NCBI GenBank assembly: GCA_003008705.1
Contig: PDUO01000027.1
Span: forward strand, 500,425-564,424
Direction: 5' to 3'
Origin: Pezicula radicicola
Lineage: Eukaryota > Ascomycota > Leotiomycetes > Helotiales > Dermateaceae
Length of the DNA stretch: 64,000 nt
Shown: piece after piece, positions 46,874 through 58,388 of the stretch
Layout of the letters: each line of letters starts with the position of its first letter
How positions within the stretch are numbered: the stretch's first letter is position 1
Program-made: the position numbers and the translations under genes
Notes under the pieces: generated by a model
Told to the model about the DNA's origin: nothing
Database searches by the model: none
Seen by the model: only the letters and a program-made list of their open reading frames with translations

Positions 46874-48234
46874 ATGGCACACCGTAACCCTCCCTTCAGA
46901 GCTGAGCATTTAGGCTCGCTGTTGCGACCTAATGAGCTTCTGCAGAAGCGAGCTGCGTTTGAGAAGAAAGAAATATCTCAACAGGAAGTTTCTAAGGCGG
47001 AAGACGAAGCTGTGAAGGAAATTGTGCAGGTCCAGAAGGATGCTGGTCTGCGTGGTATTTCTGATGGAGAGTACAGGTTAGTATTTCATGGCTAAGTCTT
47101 TCAAGAAATTGGAATGCTGAAAAAAATAGGCGTGCTGTGTTCTGGGGCACCTTCTTCGAAGAACTCGAAGGTATGACCGAGATTAGAAACCCATCTATGG
47201 ATATTTTCCGCCCATACGTACCCGATATCGCTGGTTTCATTGAGAAGGGACATAAGCCCGGACAATCGTGTATCTGTACTGGAAAGGTCAGTCACAAGGG
47301 CAAGAGCACATTGATCGATCAGTTCGAATATGTGAAGACTTTGGTTCCAGAGGAACAATGGGGTAATATCAAAATGACTATGATTGCGCCACCGTGGTAT
47401 AATTTGCGCTACAAAGATGGATTAGCATTTCCAAAAGATGTGTATGCAAGCGACGAGGAATATTTCCAAGATATTGCCAAGGCGTACAGAACAGAACTCG
47501 ACATTCTCTATGCTGCTGGTGTGAGAAACGTCCAGATCGATGATCCTAACTTTGCCTGTGAGTTTTGTGATTGTGAAAGTATTTGGAAGAGCAGTCACTG
47601 AACATAGTCAGATTTCTGCTCCGAGAAGATGTTGAAGGGATGGGAGGAGGATAAGTCAAACACGAAGACACCTGATCAACTTCTCGACACTTATATCCAG
47701 GCCTACAATGACAGTATTGGACAACACGTCGATAAGATGCACATTGGTCTTCACATCTGCAGAGGTATTAAACCTATTTACCTCTAAGTAAGAAATACAC
47801 TGACACGCGACCCAGGCAACTTCATGGGATCCCGGCATTTCTCTGAAGGTGGCTACGATCGAATTGCAATCAAACTCTTCCAGAACCTGAACGTTTCAAC
47901 ATACTACCTTGAGTATGATACACCCCGTGCAGGCGGCTTCGAGCCATTGTTACACCTCCCAGCAAACAAGAATGTCATTCTCGGAGTCATCACTTCCAAG
48001 TTCCCTGAACTCGAAGACAAGGAGAAGATGAAGGAGAGAGTCTACGCTGCTGCTGATGTCATCGCCAAGGGTGCTGGACAGACCAGAGAAGAGGCTTTGA
48101 AGAGAATGGGTGTCAGTCCTCAGTGTGGATTTGCTAGTCATGAGGAGGGTAACTTGCTAAGTTGGGATGATATGAAGAACAAGTTGAAATTGGTAAGGAG
48201 CATTGCGGATGATGTCTGGCCTGGCGAGCCCTAA
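46874..48234 (+). CDS. Cobalamin-independent methionine synthase C-domain family protein (MetE-like)
   Basis: Exons 46874-47076, 47130-47557, 47612-47764 and 47816-48234; 400 residues, half of full MetE, as in the YxjG/YxjH-type single-domain proteins. Starts with the family block FRAEHLGSLLRP. Zinc ligands expected from MetE are visible: HIC (His and Cys) in GLHICRGNF, Glu in YLEYD and Cys in SPQCGF. It therefore probably transfers a methyl group to a thiol substrate such as homocysteine. It lacks the MetE N-terminal domain, so the methyl donor is unknown. Cytosolic by inference (no targeting signal). Introns are all GT..AG and keep frame. Confidence 0.93.
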
Positions 48235-49143
48235 GAAAAGTGTCCTCGGAACATCGAGTACTACGCTCTTGGACATATGCACATACGCAAAAGCGTTCTG
48301 GTTTTGGGGTTTGGTTTTGCATTTGTATTTTGGTTTGTCGCAATGCGGAAAGCAAGCATGGATATAATTCAACATTGCCCTTGCATGTTCGGGACAAAGG
48401 CTATTTATCAAGCAACTGGAGAGCGGAAAATTTTATTACACAGATAGACTACCAAATGTTCAAATATGTGATAAGAGATTTACTAATATTGAGCTTACAT
48501 TGGTGAGACGTATGTACATCAACACAAGAACACTCTTCCCAACTAGAAGAAAAAGGCTCTCTATTTCCTGTAGAGGGTTTCCTATCTACACCGTACTTAG
48601 CTGTGTAAATTTAAGGATATGCCCTATTCTTTGGAAAATGGGAGATATGCGAATACAATTATAGCTTGAGAAAAATAGCGAAAAAGTGAAGTGTTGATTA
48701 TAATTTGTAAGGAGATACAGATGAGGAAGCAAGGCTGGCTTTCAAGTTTGAACTGAAGAACAAAAGCGGCACTTCTCCAGTATTAAATATGGACGCTGCT
48801 TTTACGTTGAAAAAGCTATGCGGAAATGGCTTAGCGTAGCCGCACCGCACACTGGTGCGGCCGATTATCATTGAGATAGTGCCCCGAATGCGCTGCCCTC
48901 ATGATCATCCAACAGACTTTCATACTTCACCAAATTATTGGAGATATTTTATTCCACAAAAGTTTCAATTGCAAACCAGCGCTTCATCCGGTTAGATGCG
49001 AAACTCGTAAAGCTTCTGACTACCTTGTTAGAGCCCATCGACACACAGCTTAAGTTTTATTTCGTAGAGCGAGGCTGCGCATCGTAGGCGCATTACCGTC
49101 ACGTCCAACACGCCTGTGAATGAAGCTTCTCTAAAACGGCAAG
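48235..49143. other. Intergenic, one hairpin
   Basis: About 900 bp. A perfect 8-bp stem (GCCGCACC/GGTGCGGC, loop GCACACT) lies at 48839-48861. Otherwise nothing supported. Confidence 0.4.
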
Positions 49144-51231
49144 ATGGTGGAATTCGCACTAGATGATGATGATCGTGGTAAGAAATTTGATAAAATGATA
49201 GACCAGAACTGACTCTTCGTAGGGTCCAATGCAAGCTCGGACAATGATCAGGATGAATTGATGGACGACGTGGAAGACAACGAGCCAGAAATGGATGCGG
49301 ATGGGGATGGCGATGAGGACGAAGATATGGATGATAATGGCGAGGATGATCAGGACGATGGAGAAGATTCGGATTCCGCGCCGCAAGCTCGAAGACCTAG
49401 CCCCTCTACAAATGCAAGCTCAGAAGACAGTCCTACGTCAGGCCAGGGGAAACGTATCAATGGCGCTGGACCTACGTCGCATCCCCAGCCAGCTCTCACT
49501 CGAACTTCTCCTACCCCAAATCCACTAACATCACCCCGCATGCGCCTAGAAGTCCGTCCGGAAGCTCTGACAGCATCATTGTATGATATTGTACCAACTA
49601 TGGCCGCACCGCAGAGTACCTCAATCAATGCAATAACAGCGACCCCAGATATGCGGTATTGGTTTAGCGGAGGAACGGATTGTTATGTACGAAAATATGA
49701 TGGTATCGCAACTGTAAACGGGAAAACCCAATTGACTGTTGCACAACGGCATCCATTTGTGGATACAGTGGTGAAAGCGGGGGTATTGTTGAGCTACTGG
49801 GACAATGAGGAGCCTGTTGCTAAAAGTCCAGCGGAGGATCCCGGCCTGTCACCTGTTTACTCGCTGGCCGTACAATCGCAAGCTCTCTGGATTCTTTCCG
49901 GCATGGAATCCGGAGCTGTAAACCTATATTCTGTTCGCCATGACGAAGGCAAGCGAATTGCGTCCTTGCAGAAGCATACTTCAGCAGTCTCGGTACTCAC
50001 AATGGCACAAGATGAGAAATCTGTTTTGTCAGGTAGTTGGGACAAGAACATATTCGATTGGGACCTCAACACAGGCCAAGTTAAACGTACATTTTTGGAA
50101 CCAGGAAGTGGACAGATATCTGCTATCGAAATGCGTCCAGAATCGACATTGCCAGTACCCGAGGAGTCGGGCGAACCTATTGTAACAAATGGCACCTTTT
50201 CATCCAATAATGGTGATAAGCCGCTTGCTAATGGCGGGTTTTCTGGTGCTAATGGAAATGTAAATGGCAGTAACGAGGTTAACGGGAATGGCGAAAGGAC
50301 TGGATCGCCAGCAGATACCGATGCAAACTCACTATTTGGGGGTGGAGATACAGACTCTTTGTTTGGAGAAGGTGACGGAGCGCCATCCGGGGGTAATTTT
50401 GGCGCAGACGATGATGATGAGTTCTCCAGAGCAATTGCAACAGGGATTGACGACCAACAACATCTTGATTCTCAAGGTGACCTGGCAATGGGAGATTCTG
50501 GAGAGACTTTGTTACCGGAGGCAGATGTAGCGCCAGCTGTCCAAGAACCCGAAACTGCTAAGGTGAATGGTGACGATACCTCTAAAGACACGAAGGACAA
50601 CTTTGATCTGGAAATTCCATCAACCACAACTCTGGCCACCGGAACACAGGATGCAGTGGCAACATCAGATTCTACATTCCTGGCCGCATCTATTGATGGC
50701 CCGCTACGAGTTTGGGACCGCCGCCAACCAAACCCCATTGCTCGGATACCAACAAGACCTGGTGTTCCTCCGTGGTGCATGGCTGCCTGCTGGTCACCCG
50801 ATGGAAACTATATCTATGCAGGCCGGAGGAACGGAACAGTGGAAGAGTTTAATCTACACAAGGGTCTGAAGTCTGCTGAAAGGACCTTTAAGTTTCCCAA
50901 TGGAAGTGGTGCTGTAAGTGCTATGAGGGCCATGCCTAATGGTAGGCATTTAATATGGTAAGTACAAACACTGCTTTTATAGTACCAAGACTAATTTATC
51001 TGCAGCGCCTCCCATGATATCTTGCGGCTTTACGATCTCAAAGAACCTCAAGCTTTCAAGCACTCTACTGTGCCCTTCCTAATCGTTCCCGGCCCACCTA
51101 AGGCTGGTGTCATCTCTGCACTACATATCGATCCGACGTGCAAGTATATGCTTTCTGCTGCCGGTAACCGAGGATGGGAGGGAAGCACTACTGAAGTCCT
51201 AATTGGCTATGAGATTGGGACTTCATCATGA
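49144..51231 (+). CDS. spt8: Spt8, WD40 subunit of the SAGA transcription co-activator
   Basis: Exons 49144-49177, 49223-50957 and 51006-51231; 664 residues. A very acidic N-terminus (MVEFALDDDDRG.. then Asp/Glu-rich to about residue 60), a Ser/Pro spacer, then WD40 repeats: SINAITATPDMRYWFSGGTDCYVRKYDG, SLAVQSQALWILSGMESG, SAVSVLTMAQDEKSVLSGSWDKN and AACWSPDGNYIYAGRRNG. A Gly/Asn/Asp-rich insert (about residues 330-460) separates the blade groups, as in filamentous-fungal Spt8. In SAGA it helps recruit TBP; nuclear. The tiny first exon is supported by GTAAGA and TTCGTAG signals and by the conserved acidic start. Confidence 0.93.
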
Positions 51232-52154
51232 AGAGCCAATGAGAACAAAATATTCACAACCTAAGGCCCTGCTCGACGCTAGCGGTTGCCCGGCATTATA
51301 TCTTGGAGATGGGTAATATCTAATCACTCAATAGAAATGTTCTAGATGATTAGCTGCCTTGGTCAAAACACACCTTACTGTGGATGATGACTAGATAACA
51401 TATATCTACAATTATGTCAACTTCAAGGGGATTTAAGTTATTCTACAAGGCGTCATATTTTGAGTAGAATGCTTGAACAAGAGCGCCGGAAAGAAGGCCA
51501 GTCAGGACCTGACACCTAAGCCTCAAGACACAACGCCGACATTGCGTTGGCTTAAGATGCCTGAGTTCTAGACTTAAATACATCGTTAAAATCAACGCAA
51601 CCGACCTGCTAAGGCAACAGAAGACATACCACTTTCCCCCCTGTATATGATGAGCTTTTATAGGTATGACTGAAGGGTCGAAGATTTTGAGGTTATGTTA
51701 GTGCATCAACGAAGGGTCGAGGTAGCGTTTTTTAACCAAAGAAAGATCGAAGAGAGGGAAGCATCAAGGTGTGGGGGAATCGTAATGTCAGGTGGAGTGC
51801 TCAAGTGTTTTGTTAGGTGGTCTAGAGTCGCAGCTGGAGTTGGAAATACCACGGGATCTTGGAGAATTGGCCAAGGTAAGACTATCTCTGTCGGCTCTAA
51901 AGCACAATAGAATTATTTTACAAACAACAATATTACAACACTGCTGCTTACCTATATATCGCAAGATGTAAACAGGCATTTCAGTTTACCAAGAAACAAT
52001 AACAGCGCCCCTTTCCTGCATGATTCAAAACCGCCAAGTTCTCAACTCCAACTACCACAAGTACAAAACCCCGTCCCCTTAAGAAACACCATCTAACAAA
52101 AAGCAGCGCAAAATCCCTATCTCACAGACTTCCATCTCTAATCTCTAAAAAACA
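51232..52154. other. Intergenic, no gene seen
   Basis: About 920 bp; G-rich on the plus strand at 51660-51880, then C/A-rich from about 51980 into the next gene. The ORF at 51695-51910 is not supported. Confidence 0.4.
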
Positions 52155-52505
52155 ATGGCATCACGAGAACCCATAACCAGGACCTCCCAGATAAATTCCC
52201 AAACTCCCCGCAAAACAGACACCCGCCTCTACATAATCCTCCTCCTTCTCATAACAATAATAGCCTTCACATACGTATGCACACCACTAGACTACAAAAC
52301 AATTATATTTATTAGAGATACGGCTCATTATATGTTAGGGAGTTTCACTATTGCTTATTCAGGGTGTCGGATCTTTTTGCCGACAGGTGTTGCGGGTGAG
52401 AGGAGAAGATTACCTTGGGGAGTTTTTGGCGTTGCTGTTGGTGGTGTTACTACTGTGGTGGGGGCGGTTAGGTGGGTGTGGAGGGTTAACTGGCTGAAGA
52501 GTTGA
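52155..52505 (+). CDS. Small hypothetical membrane protein, 116 residues
   Basis: Hydrophilic N-terminus (about 22 residues), then a strong membrane segment (LYIILLLLITIIAFTYVC), a middle part (TAHYMLGSFTIAYSGCRIFLP) and a second hydrophobic segment (GVFGVAVGGVTTVVGAV). Intronless. No family recognised. The coding strand is almost free of G before about 52305 and G-rich afterwards, the sharpest example of the switch described in the findings. Confidence 0.55.
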   Translation: MASREPITRTSQINSQTPRKTDTRLYIILLLLITIIAFTYVCTPLDYKTIIFIRDTAHYMLGSFTIAYSGCRIFLPTGVAGERRRLPWGVFGVAVGGVTTVVGAVRWVWRVNWLKS

Positions 52506-54064
52506 TGCTGTGTGTGATGCGTGTTTGTGAGGGATTTCGAAGGCTTGATTATTTGGTCATTCGGTACGCTGGATAGGATTTAAGATTTTTACTTTTAGGA
52601 AATAGAGCTTAGGCATTTTCGAGCTTAGGCATTTGTCTATCTTTCTGCTTCTAGGATCTGGATATTGTCAAAGGGTTGTTGAAAGTTCAGCTGAGCTTAT
52701 TTATTGTAGATAATGTTTTCCTGGTGCTTGAAAGTATTGAGTTCTATTAGTATCTACTTACAGGTACTTCGATTCCAGAGAAGGTGCTTGAATGGGAATC
52801 TTCGAAGACTCTCATCACTAACTCCCATGAGAGATCCTCAATAGGAGAGACATCTTTTACCCAACTTCTACACTCTCCAACCAGCTTCTCCCTCCTTCCA
52901 GTTCCTTGTTCTTGAATCTCAGTTCCTGTTACAAGGAACTGTAGCTCTGATTATCTCTATGGTAGATGTTGGATAGGATAGACAATTAATCCTCTAGCAT
53001 ATATGTACTTAGACTTTTGCAGAGAAGTGTAACCTATCATTAAGGGTAAGATTCGGTATTGACGAATGTGTGTTCTGTATGTCTTTTTTAGCCTTGAGGT
53101 AGTGGGACTTATACTTCTAGCTTCTGAAATACAGCATGTTATTGGGATCCAGTATCTTGTTTGAAGGAGTAGTTAAAATGCATAGCTTACTAATTAGGAC
53201 GTAATTGACTGGCAGATAAAATGTCGTTCTACTAAGTATGAGTATTCCTACACCTACTTACTATACTAGGTTGTTTTGATTTTCAATGTCATTGTGAATG
53301 ATAATAAGTAGATATGCAATATGATTAGTCTTTTCTCTTAAAATTGGACAAGAGGTTGTCTGGGCGTAAAGTTTGGTTATCTAATCACTTGAAGTTAAAA
53401 TAGAGCAAGGTACCTACCTACATGAAGTAAGTTACTCAATCAAGTAAACTAACCAAGCGAGTTACTTGAACGAAGTTAAGTTAACTAACCAAGTAAATTA
53501 CTACGTTCGTAACTAACTGCAACAATAATAACCATATATAGTTAGTTGCGGCAACAACAAATGCCAGAACAGATTCTACTTTCGAAGGTAATACAACAGA
53601 TGCAGGCTTAATTCTCCTCCACCAACCATGTAATTCCGATGCTTCATCCGTAAAGATAGCATAACTGATGACTATTAAGCTCGATCCGGTCTCGTCGATG
53701 GTGCTTACTCAACAAAATGCATAAAAACCAGGGAATTTAGCGGGAGCTAAGTCCGAAGTCTTCCACTGATAAGCGAGGGAGACGTCAGCAAGGGGGAATC
53801 TATTAACTTAATACAGTGAAGCTCAGTTCATACCCCGCATTATCGCTGATAAGATTTAGAAAGCTCGATTTTAGGAATTTGGAAAAGAATGAATATATAA
53901 TGGTGAGGAGCTGCTGCCTTTCAAAACTTCTTTTGCCCTGAAATCAGTCTCCAATCGCTTATTTATTCTACAGCACTTAGGTATTTCCACTTACTTCACA
54001 ATACATATCAATCACAACCACAACAATCCTATTTCAACCAAACCAACAAAAAGTTGGAAACAAA
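52506..54064. other. Intergenic with a GTTACT motif array
   Basis: 1.5 kb without a gene. At 53420-53510 there is an array of AGTAAGTTACTCAATCAAGT-like motifs. The last 100 bp are a C/A-rich leader for the reductase. Confidence 0.45.
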
Positions 54065-55185
54065 ATGGTTCAACGAGTTCTCCTCACAGGAGCAAACGGC
54101 TTCATTGGTTCCCACATCCTCTCACAACTCCTCGCAAAAGGCTCACACGTCCGCGCTGTAATCCGCAGCGAAGCCAAAGCCACACAATTAAAGTCCGATT
54201 TCCCAAACTACAGCAGCTAACTCACCTTCGCAATAGTACCCGACATAACAGCCAAAGGAGCATTCGACGAAGCACTTCAAAGCACACCACCATTCGATAC
54301 AGTAATCCACACAGCATCACCATTCCTCTATCGCGTCGTAAATGACAATTCCGAGTTCCTAGAACCCGCCATCAAAGGAACATTAGAAGTATTGAAAAGT
54401 GTCAAGAGTTATGGTACTGGCGTTAAGAGAGTTGTTATTACAAGTAGTTGTGCTGCGGTTGTTGATTTCGTGGCTGATCCCATGAAGAGTCCGAAGAAGG
54501 TTTATACGGAGAGTGATTGGAATCCTATGACTGTTGAACAGGCGCTTGCTGGGACCCAGAATCATGCTTATCAAGCCAGTAAGACGTATGCTGAGAAAGC
54601 TGGTACGTTTCTTTTTCCACAACTGAACTTCTTCCCCGGTTCCTTTTTCCAATACTTACGAAGACAACAGCATGGGAATTCCTCGAGACAGAAAGACCAA
54701 ATTTCGACCTGGTTACATTGAATCCACCAATGGTATACGGTCCACTCAGACACTCCATCTCTAGTCCAGAAGACCTCAACCAATCGAATGCCCGTATCTA
54801 CAATCTCTTCATCGACTCTAGCAAAGACTCTCCGCTCCCACCAGATGGAATGCATGTCTATACCGATGTACGAGATCTAGCTACTGCTCATATCCTTGCA
54901 GCCACTGTTCCCGAAGCATCGAACAAACGATTCATCATTGCGGCTGGTCAGGTTTCCTCACAGCAGATTTCGGATTTGTTGAGAAAGAATATTCCGGCTT
55001 TGGAGGAAAGAACACCGAAGGGTGTTGTGGGCGAAAGGGGCTTGCCAGATACGGCTTATACTTGTAGTAATGAGTTGGCGCAGAGTGTTTTGGGTGTTAG
55101 GTTTAGGAGTCTGGAGGAGACTTTTGTGGATTTGGGGAGGCAGTTGCTTGAGTTGGAGGGGGGGAAGATGACGGTCGTTGGATGA
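54065..55185 (+). pseudogene. NAD(P)-dependent reductase (extended SDR, dihydroflavonol/methylglyoxal reductase-like), one in-frame stop
   Basis: Exons 54065-54602 and 54671-55185 (intron GTACGT..ACAG). The frame is interrupted only by TAA at 54218-54220 (codon 52), after PNYSS; family-like sequence resumes at once (LTFAIVPDIT). Clear motifs: TGANGFIGSHI (NAD-binding) at residues 8-18, HTASPF, VVITSSCAAV, and the catalytic Tyr-Lys in YQASK. Full spliced length would be about 350 codons, normal for the family. These enzymes reduce carbonyls in small metabolites. It could be a recent pseudogene, a strain-specific null, or a sequencing error; translation restarting at a later Met would lose the cofactor site. 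Confidence 0.85.
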
Positions 55186-56680
55186 AATTGTGAAGTCCAG
55201 ATATCATATAAGGAATGAAGTTACTAGCTGGAGTATATAGGATAGGAAGTATACCAGAAATTTAGTCGATGTTTCCGATCTGAGTTACTTGAGCCTTTCA
55301 CAACCACCCTTGATTCGGGAATTGCTACGGAAAACAAGACCGACATCAAAAAAGATACCTGGAGCTATACTTTCTGTTACTACGAAGTACTCCAGCCCTC
55401 GTGACAAGAGAGCTTTCCAATGGATGTGAGCTAAGCTTCAGATTCCCCGAGTATAGATTTCGACCTCGTGGTGTAGAAGAGCGAAAAGTTCGTGGCGGAA
55501 ATGAATACTGCAGGGGACGGCGCTAATGATGGTACTAGCGACCCAAAATCATGTTGTTAACGTTCATATACCACTAGATCCCTATGAAGTTTATTGCGGC
55601 CTATTTCAATCTCTAGTAGATCAACCTGCTCACTGCTTATAGTGTGGTAGAGTAGTGTTATTAATGATAGTCCCTGTTCGTTCGATCTCTAGCACGTCAA
55701 CAAGCCTTATGTAAACCCACGAGCGTACAAAAACCAAAAACATGAAGATACTAGCCTGCGGCAGTGGCGAGCTTTCTTTCAAAGAAAGCATAGTTTGAAG
55801 GACCATAAGAAGCTATATTCCCAACCTAGAGACATACAACACAAAAACTATTTGTCTGTATATTTCTTTGAATAACATTGACAACACGAACTATGGTGAC
55901 ATCACGAAACATACTGACACCAAGGGATCGAGACAAGCGACTAAACTATTATAATGCTCTGGGAATCTTAATATTATGACTGCTGTTAGTTGTGTCTGCA
56001 CAAGTTGAAAGACTTGTTTATACTCATAGGGTTTAGAGTTGTAAGCACTGGAGTCTTATGCTTTATCATCTGAATCATCCCAGTTGTGATAGTGTAGTCA
56101 TAATGTCTTATAACACCTGTTATATCTCTAGGAATCTTAGAGAGCTGGCAGTTTCCTCTTGCGATAGCGGCATCAATATTGCACCTTTCAACTACCCAAT
56201 CAAGCAACATCTTGTTTTGGTGTAGTAACCTAGGAATTCACAAAGATCCAAAAATATGTACCAAAATCATGATAGCAGTCCCAGAAGTTTAACTTGACCT
56301 TATCTGAGTCGGCGCAAGAGCTTATAATCCCTTAAGAGACGGAAATTTTAGTGCGGAAAATGTAGAAATATTCAGTGCTTCCAGAACACTTCTGATTTGC
56401 TTGACAGGTTTCTGCTAAAGCCAATGCTTAGACTTGTGCAGCGGCTTAAGACAAAGCCAGCTGATATATACAAGAGAACATCTCATATGTCTGATTCTCA
56501 CTTAAGGAAAAGAGCTTGCCAAGTTTAAAGACCGGGTCGACTACACAACTACAAGCAGAGGTTGGGAGCGTCTCCTAGCAAATTGCCAGACCAACCTGAG
56601 TCTTGTTTGCAATTACATGTATACTGTTCTGTAAACATCACCAAGAAGATATCATGGCATGACCTCAGACCATCCTTCTC
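55186..56680. other. Intergenic, no gene seen
   Basis: 1.5 kb between convergent genes. The ORF at 55986-56210 (minus) has no recognisable features. Confidence 0.4.
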
Positions 56681-57127
56681 TTACTGCTTCACACCCCCAA
56701 CACCAAGCAAGAACCCCGCCCTCAACACCACCCCAAGAATCAAAATCCCATTATTTATCCACTCCTCCATGGACCAACTTCCTAAAGCCAACACTCCACT
56801 TGGATCCGCTGCATAAACAGCATACGCATGTCCCAAATCACTCACAAGTATCCCCGCCAATATCGTCCTCCATATCTTAAGGTCTTGAGTTTGGAGAAGC
56901 ACGAGGGATTCGGTGATTGCGAAAAATATGTAGAGAGAGGCGATGTTGGTCAAGAGGAGAGTAATGAGTTCGTCTGGGGGACCGCTGGTTAGGTGATTGA
57001 GGGAGGCGGGTGTAGTTGAAGCTAGGAATTTGGTAGGTTGGGCGTATATTAGCCAGGAGCCTGAGAGGGCCAGAACCGGATCTAGAAAGAGAAAATAGAA
57101 GCGGTAGATGTATGGAATGCGTGCCAT
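56681..57127 (-). CDS. Four-helix membrane protein, DUF7704-type
   Basis: 148 residues, intronless. Four hydrophobic segments: IYRFYFLFLDPVLALSGSWLIY, LLLTNIASLYIFFAITESLV, IWRTILAGILVSDLGHAYAVYA and the C-terminal ILILGVVLRAGFLLGVG. The start RIPYIYRFYFLFLDPVLALSG and the DLGH motif resemble the widespread fungal DUF7704 family of unknown function. The coding strand switches from C-rich to G-rich at about 56880. Confidence 0.75.
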   Translation of the reverse strand: MARIPYIYRFYFLFLDPVLALSGSWLIYAQPTKFLASTTPASLNHLTSGPPDELITLLLTNIASLYIFFAITESLVLLQTQDLKIWRTILAGILVSDLGHAYAVYAADPSGVLALGSWSMEEWINNGILILGVVLRAGFLLGVGGVKQ

Positions 57128-58269
57128 TCTTGCGGTTTGATATGCGCAGCGGGAGATATCTGTTCGTGACGACAGAGGGAAGCTCGACGAGGCGCTAGAC
57201 GTTGCGTGCTTACGATGCGTTCTTCTGGAAGATTGGATTTGAATTTTCGATAGTACGATGCTTGCAGTATCTAGTTGCCTTCTGAAGTTGATATATGATT
57301 AACTAAAGCTGTTGTGGACGTTAGGACTTAGAAATGTTAGTTGTGTTGTCGCTGGTCAGTTTCATGAGAGGGTCTGGGGGAAGATGCGGAGTAGATGACT
57401 TCATGAGCTTTGATCCTAAAGTCCGAAGGGATACTAATCTCCGAAGTTGTGCTCGCTTAGCTGACGGCTCCTTTGAGTATCAACAAGCTTCTAAGTCTTT
57501 TGTTGGTACTTCTTACACACTTCGACTTTATATAATCTCAAATTCTTTCTAGTAACTGCTTGTATTGAAGAATTTCAAACTTTCCATGGGAGATAGACAA
57601 ATGTAAGTCAGCTAAATTCCCACACTCCTAGCGGAATGGCAAAAGGGAACCAAATCTTTTTATTACATCTAGGCCAAGCTGTTGAACGAAAAGAGTAAGG
57701 ATTGGAAGTAGTCATGAGTGTGTACAATAAATATGTCTAATAGATGTTTGAAGGTAGTTGATTTCCACGTTCCCCCTTTTTCTTTCTAGTTCTTGCTAAG
57801 CGAAACCTTCCCAAGTCACATCAAGATGCGCTGTTCTGAACACATGGGCGCAAATTGATTATCAGGAACAGATTTTCAGGAGCTAGCTTTATGCGTGATG
57901 AGTGCAGGTGCCATAGTCCAATAGCAACCACTCTTGGCCAACGGGGCAACATAACGCGGCGAAGTGAGTTTCGCGTGTCTTAGCTTCAGAACATGTCTAG
58001 AAAATTTCGTTTTGACTTTCAGAATAATGATCAGATTATTATAACATAAGGTTTGCGTGATTACTTGCGCGCGGCCCAAACATTCTAGAGTTTAAGTCAG
58101 TGCGTGTTTTTTTTTTGAGTACATGGAATACACAGTTCGAATGTATCGAACGCCACCTTTCTTTGTCACTGATTTTCTCGTAAGCAAGATGTGAGAGACT
58201 TGCCTATTTTAGCGGTGTACTAGGTTAGGGTTTTTGGGAAACTTTATACTATACCAACAAGAAAAGAAA

Positions 58270-58311
58270 ATTTCCTGGGATGTGTCCCAGGAAATACACA
58301 TCCCAGGAAAT
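58270..58311. repeat. 16-bp perfect inverted repeat with 10-nt loop
   Basis: ATTTCCTGGGATGTGT at 58270-58285 and its exact reverse complement at 58296-58311; the loop CCCAGGAAAT repeats part of the arm, giving alternative pairings. Confidence 0.9.
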
Positions 58312-58388
58312 ACGGGCACTTGGTCATAGCGATCCGTCCCAAATTTTCAATTAAGGTGTCTTGGAGAGTTTAAGTTTCTTTTGTTCTA

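Noticed and set aside
54218..54220. Stop codon repaired by A-to-I RNA editing
   Set aside because: Known fungal repair edits UAG to UGG; UAA would need two edits, and TAA is found here.
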